From Dickeya poaceiphila (GTDB lineage Bacteria > Pseudomonadota > Gammaproteobacteria > Enterobacterales > Enterobacteriaceae), in assembly GCF_007858975.2 (NCBI RefSeq), contig NZ_CP042220.2:4253155-4317154 (forward strand): 64,000 bases of DNA, written 5' to 3'. The translations under genes and the position numbers were made by a program. The notes under the pieces were generated by a model. That model ran no database searches, had not been told where the DNA came from, and saw only the letters and a program-made list of their open reading frames with translations. Positions 58,999 to 64,000 of this stretch are shown here, piece after piece; position 1 is the stretch's first letter, and every line of letters starts with the position of its first letter.

Positions 58999-59480
58999 AT
59001 TATTTCCTTTGTCCATAAAGGAGGGCGCATAAAAAAACCAGAACCAGACTGGTTAAAATAAATATAGCGTCACCAGTCATTTTCTGATAACAATTTTTTC
59101 TTATTAAAAACACAATAAACAAATACAAAGTAATTTCTATTATCACTATTTATTTATGATGAAAGTAAAAAATAATGGATTCATACCCAAAATAATTCGA
59201 GTTGCAGGACAACACGCTAGCATGTTGAACAACGCAACGCGCTGGCCCGAAGGGCGAGGCCCATTGATGGGCCGAGTAACGCAGCCAACACACCGGCAAC
59301 CTGAAGTATGACGGGTATAGCTGTTCGGATTAGAAGCACTGACAGTTGCTGATGTAGGTTGGATTGTTAAAAATATCATTACGATAGGTGCCTCTGCTGC
59401 CTGCACCTATCCGTGATACGGTTTTGGACGGAATGCAGGCAAAAGCGAGGCAGCTAGCCACCGGGAGATGACTTTCTATT
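58999..59480. other. intergenic region between mnmE and hppD
   Basis: 482 bases. The right end next to mnmE has no T-rich hairpin I could assign. The middle contains a 137-bp ERIC-family repeat (59183-59319), and the AT-rich left part holds the hppD promoter. Confidence 0.55.
59183..59319. repeat. 137-bp ERIC-end repeat with a different core
   Basis: The left end (ATACCCAAAATAATTCGAG, TTGCAGG) and right end (CTGAAGTATGACGGGTATA) are imperfect inverted copies as in ERIC. The centre lacks the ERIC GAGCTTAC core and instead has GCATGTTGAACAACGCAACG and two small GC-rich hairpins (GCCCGAAGGGC, GGCCCATTGATGGGCC). It shares this core with 49565-49670. Confidence 0.8.
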
Positions 59481-60845
59481 TTACTTCCCAATACAAAAAC
59501 TGGAAAAAATTCGCCCCAGCAGATCGTCGGAGGTGAATTCACCCGTGATTTCACTTAACGCCTGCTGTGCCAGTCGAAGTTCTTCGGCCAGCAGTTCACC
59601 AGCGTAGGCACTGACCAGTTGTTCGTGGCCTTGCTGCAGATGCTGCGCTGCTTGTTCCAGCGCCTGCAAGTGACGACGGCGCGCCAGGAAGCCCCCTTCG
59701 GTGTTGCTGGTAAATCCCATGCTTTGTTTGAGGTGGTCACGCAGCAGGTCTACACCGTCACCCGTTCGGGCGGAAAGGCGGATAAGTGAGTAAGTACCCA
59801 CATCCTCCATGCCCAATGGCTCGCAGGTAACATCCGCTTTGTTACGCACAACGGTTATCGGTAACCGACTCGGTAGCCTCGCCATGAATTCCGGCCAGAT
59901 AGCCGCCGGTTCTACCGCATCAGTGGTGGTGCCATCCACCATAAACAATACCCGGTCGGCCTGCTCGATTTCCTGCCACGCCCGCTCAATACCGATACGT
60001 TCTACTTCGTCGCTGGCTTCGCGCAGCCCGGCGGTGTCAATGATATGCAGCGGCATACCATCAATGTGAATATGCTCACGCAGCACATCGCGCGTGGTGC
60101 CGGCGATATCGGTGACGATGGCGGCATCACGCCCGGCCAGCGCATTCAGCAGACTGGATTTACCGGCGTTGGGTCTCCCGGCAATCACCACTTTCATTCC
60201 TTCTCGCAACAGGCTGCCCTGGCGCGCTTCGCCACGTACGACTTCCAGATCGCCTATCACCGCATTGAGCATGGCCTCAATTTTGCCATCAGAAAGGAAA
60301 TCAATTTCCTCATCGGGGAAATCGATCGCTGCTTCCACATAGATTCGAAGGTGAGTGAGTGCTTCCACCAGTTGATGAACGCGGGAGGAAAAGACACCTT
60401 GCAGCGAGTTGACGGCGGAACGGGCCGCCTGCTCAGAACTGGCGTCGATCAAATCAGCAATCGCTTCAGCCTGCGCCAGATCCAGTTTATCGTTCAGAAA
60501 TGCTCGTTCAGAAAACTCGCCGGGGCGAGCGATGCGCACGTCAGGCAGCGCCACCACCCGTTTGAGCAGCAAGTCGAGAATAACCGGGCCGCCGTGCCCT
60601 TGCAGCTCCAGCACGTCTTCGCCGGTAAAGGAGTTCGGGCCGGGAAACCACAGGGCAATGCCTTGATCGAGTACGCTGCCGTCAGTGTCATGAAAAGGCA
60701 GGTAATCGGCGTAACGCGGTTTAGGCAACTTACCCAGCACAGCCTGCGCCACATCGGCAGCGCGGCGGCCAGAGATGCGCAAAATACCTACGCCGCCGCG
60801 TCCCGGCGGGGTGGCTTGGGCAACGATGGTGTCGGTATGGCTCAT
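59481..60845 (-). CDS. mnmE: tRNA uridine-5-carboxymethylaminomethyl modification GTPase
   Basis: A 454-aa protein, same length as in E. coli. The start at 60845 ([20 protein letters not shown]) aligns with MnmE; a longer frame upstream is not used. The G domain begins with [14 protein letters not shown] (about residue 225), with DTAGLR and the NKAD motif. The C-terminal CIGK holds the conserved Cys. With MnmG it modifies wobble U34 of several tRNAs. Confidence 0.98.
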   Translation of the reverse strand: MSHTDTIVAQATPPGRGGVGILRISGRRAADVAQAVLGKLPKPRYADYLPFHDTDGSVLDQGIALWFPGPNSFTGEDVLELQGHGGPVILDLLLKRVVALPDVRIARPGEFSERAFLNDKLDLAQAEAIADLIDASSEQAARSAVNSLQGVFSSRVHQLVEALTHLRIYVEAAIDFPDEEIDFLSDGKIEAMLNAVIGDLEVVRGEARQGSLLREGMKVVIAGRPNAGKSSLLNALAGRDAAIVTDIAGTTRDVLREHIHIDGMPLHIIDTAGLREASDEVERIGIERAWQEIEQADRVLFMVDGTTTDAVEPAAIWPEFMARLPSRLPITVVRNKADVTCEPLGMEDVGTYSLIRLSARTGDGVDLLRDHLKQSMGFTSNTEGGFLARRRHLQALEQAAQHLQQGHEQLVSAYAGELLAEELRLAQQALSEITGEFTSDDLLGRIFSSFCIGK

Positions 60846-60890
60846 GGTGTTCTCTCTGCATTCTCGCCTGTTTTCAGGCGTTGTTACGGG

Positions 60891-60920
60891 GGTAAAAAAT
60901 AAGGCGGTCAATGACCGCCT
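60891..60920 (-). terminator. terminator after yidC
   Basis: On the minus strand a 7-bp stem AGGCGGT/ACCGCCT with a 5-nt loop is followed by TATTTTTT. It ends the leftward rpmH-rnpA-yidD-yidC transcript before mnmE. Confidence 0.8.
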
Positions 60921-60950
60921 CATAATGAGATTGATTGGGCAATCAACCGG

Positions 60951-62582
60951 TTACTTTTTCTCGCGGCTGTGCAGCCCGCGTTTTTCCAGCCCGCGGTAAA
61001 TCAGCTGCTGCTGAGCGATGGTCACCAGGTTGCTGACGATATAGTACAGTACCAGACCTGACGGGAACCACAGGAAGAACACGGTGAAGATCACCGGCAT
61101 GTAGGTCATGATCTTCTGCTGCATCGGGTCGGTAACCGTGGTCGGCGACATCTTCTGAATGAAGAACATGGTCAGACCCATCAGGATCGGCAGCACATAG
61201 TACGGGTCCTGTGCCGACAGGTCATGAATCCACAGTGCGAACGGCGCGTGGCGCAGTTCCACCGAGCCCATCAGCATGTAGTACAACGCCAGGAAGATAG
61301 GCATCTGGATAACCAGCGGGAAGCAGCCGCCCAGCGGATTCACTTTCTCCGCCTTGTACAGCGCCATCATCTCCTGGCTCATCCGCTGTTTGTCGTCGCC
61401 AATACGCTCGCGCATCGCCTGCAGTTTCGGTTGCAGCATACGCATTTTCGCCATCGAGGTGTACTGCGCTTTGGTCAGCGGGTACATGATGCCGCGCACG
61501 ATAAAGGTAATAGCGATGATGGAAAAGCCCCAGTTGCCGATAAAGCCGTGCAGGAACTTCAACAGCTTGAACAGCGGTTGGGAGATGAACCACAACCAAC
61601 CGTAATCAACCGTCAGGTCCAGATGCGGTGCAACCGTTGCCATTTTATCCTGAATTTCCGGGCCAACCCACAGGGTGGCGTTCAGGTTCTGCTGGCTACC
61701 CGGCTGTACGATAACCGGTGTGGTCTTAAAGCCGATAGCGGCTAAGCCATTGCCAAGGTTAGCGCTGTAAAACGTATTGCTCGCAGCAGCGTTTGGCACC
61801 CAGGCGGTAGCGAAATACTGTTGCAGCATCGCAACCCAGCCACCCTGTGTGTTGATGTTCAGGTTCTCTTTCATATCGCTAAAGCTGTATTTGCGATATT
61901 TATCGTCGCTGGAAGAGAACGCTGCACCACGGTAAGTGTGCAGAGCAAAGTTATTGCTGCCGGTATCGCGGTGTGACGGCAAATCGATAGACTGCTTCAG
62001 TTGGCCGAACAAGGTCAACTCCAGCGGCTGAGCACTGGCGTTATTAACGCTGTATTCCACGTTCAGCGCATATTCGCCGCGTTTCAGCACGAAGGTTTTG
62101 GTGAAGCTGACGCCGTTGGCATCGGTGTAAGTCAACGGAATACGCAGTTCATTCTGGCCGGCGGCCAGTTCAAAACGATCCGCCGGCGCAGTGTACAACG
62201 GGCGTGAACCGTTAGCCGGATTGTCCGGGCCGTTTTTACCGGTCAGGCCGCTCTGTGCCTGATAAGTGAAGGCTGGCGTGGTTTCCAACAGTTTGAACGG
62301 CTGGTTGGAACCCAGTTCTGCCGGGTAAGCCAGCAGATCGGCTTCTTCGATGTCGCCGCCGCGGGTGTTGATGTTCAGCGACAGCACGTCGGTTTTAACC
62401 GTGATCAGTTTACCCTGACCGCTGGCAGGTACGCCCTGGTTGGCTGCATCGCCTACAGCGCCATTCGCCTGTTGCGTGGTCTGGGTGGTCGCGGGTGGAT
62501 TTTTGTCCGTTTCCCACTGCTGCCAGATCATGAACGTCACGAATAGCAGAGCGATGACAAGAAGATTGCGTTGCGAATCCAT
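60951..62582 (-). CDS. yidC: membrane protein insertase YidC
   Basis: A 543-aa inner-membrane protein: N-terminal anchor ([20 protein letters not shown]), large periplasmic beta domain, then the conserved five-helix core with [20 protein letters not shown] and [21 protein letters not shown], and a basic tail. It inserts membrane proteins with or without SecYEG. It starts two bases after yidD. Confidence 0.98.
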   Translation of the reverse strand: MDSQRNLLVIALLFVTFMIWQQWETDKNPPATTQTTQQANGAVGDAANQGVPASGQGKLITVKTDVLSLNINTRGGDIEEADLLAYPAELGSNQPFKLLETTPAFTYQAQSGLTGKNGPDNPANGSRPLYTAPADRFELAAGQNELRIPLTYTDANGVSFTKTFVLKRGEYALNVEYSVNNASAQPLELTLFGQLKQSIDLPSHRDTGSNNFALHTYRGAAFSSSDDKYRKYSFSDMKENLNINTQGGWVAMLQQYFATAWVPNAAASNTFYSANLGNGLAAIGFKTTPVIVQPGSQQNLNATLWVGPEIQDKMATVAPHLDLTVDYGWLWFISQPLFKLLKFLHGFIGNWGFSIIAITFIVRGIMYPLTKAQYTSMAKMRMLQPKLQAMRERIGDDKQRMSQEMMALYKAEKVNPLGGCFPLVIQMPIFLALYYMLMGSVELRHAPFALWIHDLSAQDPYYVLPILMGLTMFFIQKMSPTTVTDPMQQKIMTYMPVIFTVFFLWFPSGLVLYYIVSNLVTIAQQQLIYRGLEKRGLHSREKK

Positions 62583-62584
62583 CG

Positions 62585-62842
62585 TTAGTGTTCTCTGTTA
62601 TTGTCGGGTTTTGGCGGTACGGGATCATCACCACCAGGGTTCAAAGGGTGGCATTTTAATACGCGTTTGAGCGTCAACCAACAGCCTTTTATCATGCCGA
62701 ACCGGCGTATTGCTTCAATGCCATATTGGGAGCACGACGGCTGAAAGCGGCAGTGCGGTCCAAGTAGCGGACTGATAAAGCGTTGATACCCGCGTATCAG
62801 TCCGATCAGCAGGCGTGAGCCAAACGACAGTGACGGCGCCAT
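62585..62842 (-). CDS. yidD: YidD, membrane protein insertion efficiency factor
   Basis: An 85-aa small basic protein. The family motif [19 protein letters not shown] with its Cys residues is present. It helps YidC-dependent insertion. Its start overlaps the rnpA end by 37 bases, as usual in enterobacteria. Confidence 0.96.
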   Translation of the reverse strand: MAPSLSFGSRLLIGLIRGYQRFISPLLGPHCRFQPSCSQYGIEAIRRFGMIKGCWLTLKRVLKCHPLNPGGDDPVPPKPDNNREH

Positions 62843-63165
62843 AATTTTTCCAACGCTTCCGTTAGCGTACGGTTATCCAGTTCAGACACCCCTTTTTTGG
62901 CGATGACGACAAAATCCATCGCGGGCAGCTCGTGTTGACGCAAACGAAAACTTTCACGTGTCAGGCGCTTGATACGATTACGTTCATGAGCCCGTCTGAC
63001 GTGCTTTTTTGCGACGGTAAGACCAATACGAGGGTGTCCCAGCGTATTTGGGCGACCGAGGATGGTTATCTGCGGCGTACCGGCCCGTTGTGGCTGCTGG
63101 AAGACGAAAGAGAAATGGCTGGGAGTTAACAGACGTAACTCCCTGGGAAAAGCGAGCGTAACCAC
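62806..63165 (-). CDS. rnpA: ribonuclease P protein component
   Basis: A 119-aa basic protein from a GTG start at 63165, matching E. coli RnpA in length and sequence ([20 protein letters not shown], then [19 protein letters not shown]). It is the protein cofactor for RNase P maturation of tRNA 5' ends. It follows rpmH by 18 bases. Confidence 0.98.
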   Translation of the reverse strand: MVTLAFPRELRLLTPSHFSFVFQQPQRAGTPQITILGRPNTLGHPRIGLTVAKKHVRRAHERNRIKRLTRESFRLRQHELPAMDFVVIAKKGVSELDNRTLTEALEKLWRRHCRLAHAC

Positions 63166-63183
63166 TCGAAGGGTTAGCTTTTA

Positions 63184-63336
<153 letters not shown>

Positions 63337-63699
63337 CTAAACTTGATTTAAGACTTCACAGTAAACGCGTTTGGCTACTCGGCGTGAAAAATGACCGACG
63401 CCTCTACCGCATAATAAAGAGGCGGGATTGTAATAATTGTACAGCCCAGAGTCAATTAACATCCGCACTTTACCCGCCTGAAACTTCCCGGTTGTCCCGG
63501 ATTTTTCGTTTGATCAGCACAGAAAACAGGCTGCTCAGCACAGAAAACAGGCGCTACGCGCAGGCCGGGAATTATACGGACTCTGCGCTAAAGCGCAAGG
63601 ATCTACCGGCGATCCAGTCAACGGGATCATGATCCGCGTCACCTCTGATCGTTCTAATTCCGTTTATGCTTAACATCCATAAGGGATCTATAGGCTGAT

Positions 63700-63708
63700 T
63701 GTGGGTAA
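63700..63708 (-). promoter_or_regulatory. weak DnaA box
   Basis: The reverse complement TTACCCACA differs from the TTATNCACA consensus by one base. It lies 56 bases before the perfect box. Confidence 0.45.
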
Positions 63709-63763
63709 CCGCATGGATATCCCGCCAGAAAAGCCGATTTTTGCGCATAGCATAAGAAGAGCC

Positions 63764-63772
63764 TGTGGATAA
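63764..63772 (-). promoter_or_regulatory. DnaA box in the dnaA promoter
   Basis: The reverse complement TTATCCACA is a perfect consensus box. At the same place in E. coli it lies between the two dnaA promoters and mediates autoregulation by DnaA. Confidence 0.85.
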
Positions 63773-64000
63773 AAAGGATCGAAACTGTGCAGAAAGGGGA
63801 GATCTCTTTCGTGGTTTAGGTTATGATCCGCCGTCCCGCTAGCGATCCCTGTAATCAGGATCGTCACGGTAAAGCCGCCTTCCGCGCGGCGCACCCCGGC
63901 GCTGCCGTGTCCATGCGTAGCTGGGTGCCTGAAAAATCATGAGTTACATAACTAACATCTGTTCCTTTTCTTGATTGACCTTGTTCGAGTGGAGTCCGCC

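Noticed and set aside
63384..63632. 82-codon frame in the rpmH-dnaA gap
   Set aside because: It spans direct repeats and promoter DNA, and the translation is Arg/Ser/Thr-rich without family features.

Overview
The window looks like chromosomal DNA from an enterobacterium of the soft-rot Pectobacteriaceae, most probably Dickeya or a close relative. The evidence is near-identity of the housekeeping proteins (glyQS, gor, pst-phoU, mnmE, yidC, rnpA, rpmH) to the E. coli type, E. coli-like synteny (tag-yiaC, yieH/adeP/yieE, rpmH-rnpA-yidD-yidC-mnmE), a GC-rich background, and enterobacterial ERIC repeats. The genus is an inference; no marker here is diagnostic. The window ends at base 64000, immediately before the expected dnaA start codon: the last bases match the conserved dnaA leader.

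Layout. 1-4.4 kb: end of a urea-carboxylase-associated gene, its DUF1989 partner and a biotin-dependent urea/guanidine carboxylase. 4.5-9.1 kb: a secreted protein made of three Cys-containing repeats, then a lower-GC operon (MBOAT acyltransferase, two SGNH proteins) that looks like a PatA-PatB-Ape1 peptidoglycan O-acetylation system. 9.1-13.4 kb: a YitT-type membrane protein, remnants of an Lrp-type regulator and of a DUF3861-like gene, a mycobacterial-type phosphoserine transaminase, a GNAT enzyme and glucokinase. 13.5-15.1 kb: a very AT-rich two-gene island (86-aa protein of unknown function plus a MATE-like transporter), bordered by a full-length 127-bp ERIC element. 15.3-22.6 kb: a six-gene operon joining an oligopeptide-type ABC transporter to a luciferase-like monooxygenase and an AhpD-type protein. 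22.9-34.2 kb: scattered metabolic and repair genes (avtA, ghrB, yiaC, tag, a TSUP exporter, glyQS, gor).

34.7-39.4 kb: pstSCAB-phoU behind a five-unit Pho box. 39.6-42.1 kb: a polar amino-acid ABC transporter without an ATPase gene. 42.1-45.2 kb: yieH, adeP, yieE. 45.5-48.0 kb: an iron-sulfur protein and an aegA gene broken by an 8-bp tandem duplication. 48.0-49.7 kb: gene-free DNA made of decayed repeats. 49.7-57.1 kb: complete arnBCADTEF operon for 4-amino-4-deoxy-L-arabinose modification of lipid A. 57.2-59.0 kb: a GNAT acetyltransferase and 4-hydroxyphenylpyruvate dioxygenase. 59.5-63.3 kb: mnmE, yidC, yidD, rnpA, rpmH. 63.3-64.0 kb: rpmH-dnaA control region with a DnaA box and dense GATC sites.

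Functionally the window combines envelope modification (peptidoglycan O-acetylation, lipid A L-Ara4N), phosphate, nitrogen and amino-acid uptake, and the conserved replication and translation core next to dnaA. All coordinates and motifs were read by eye; family assignments come from recognised motifs, not from searches.
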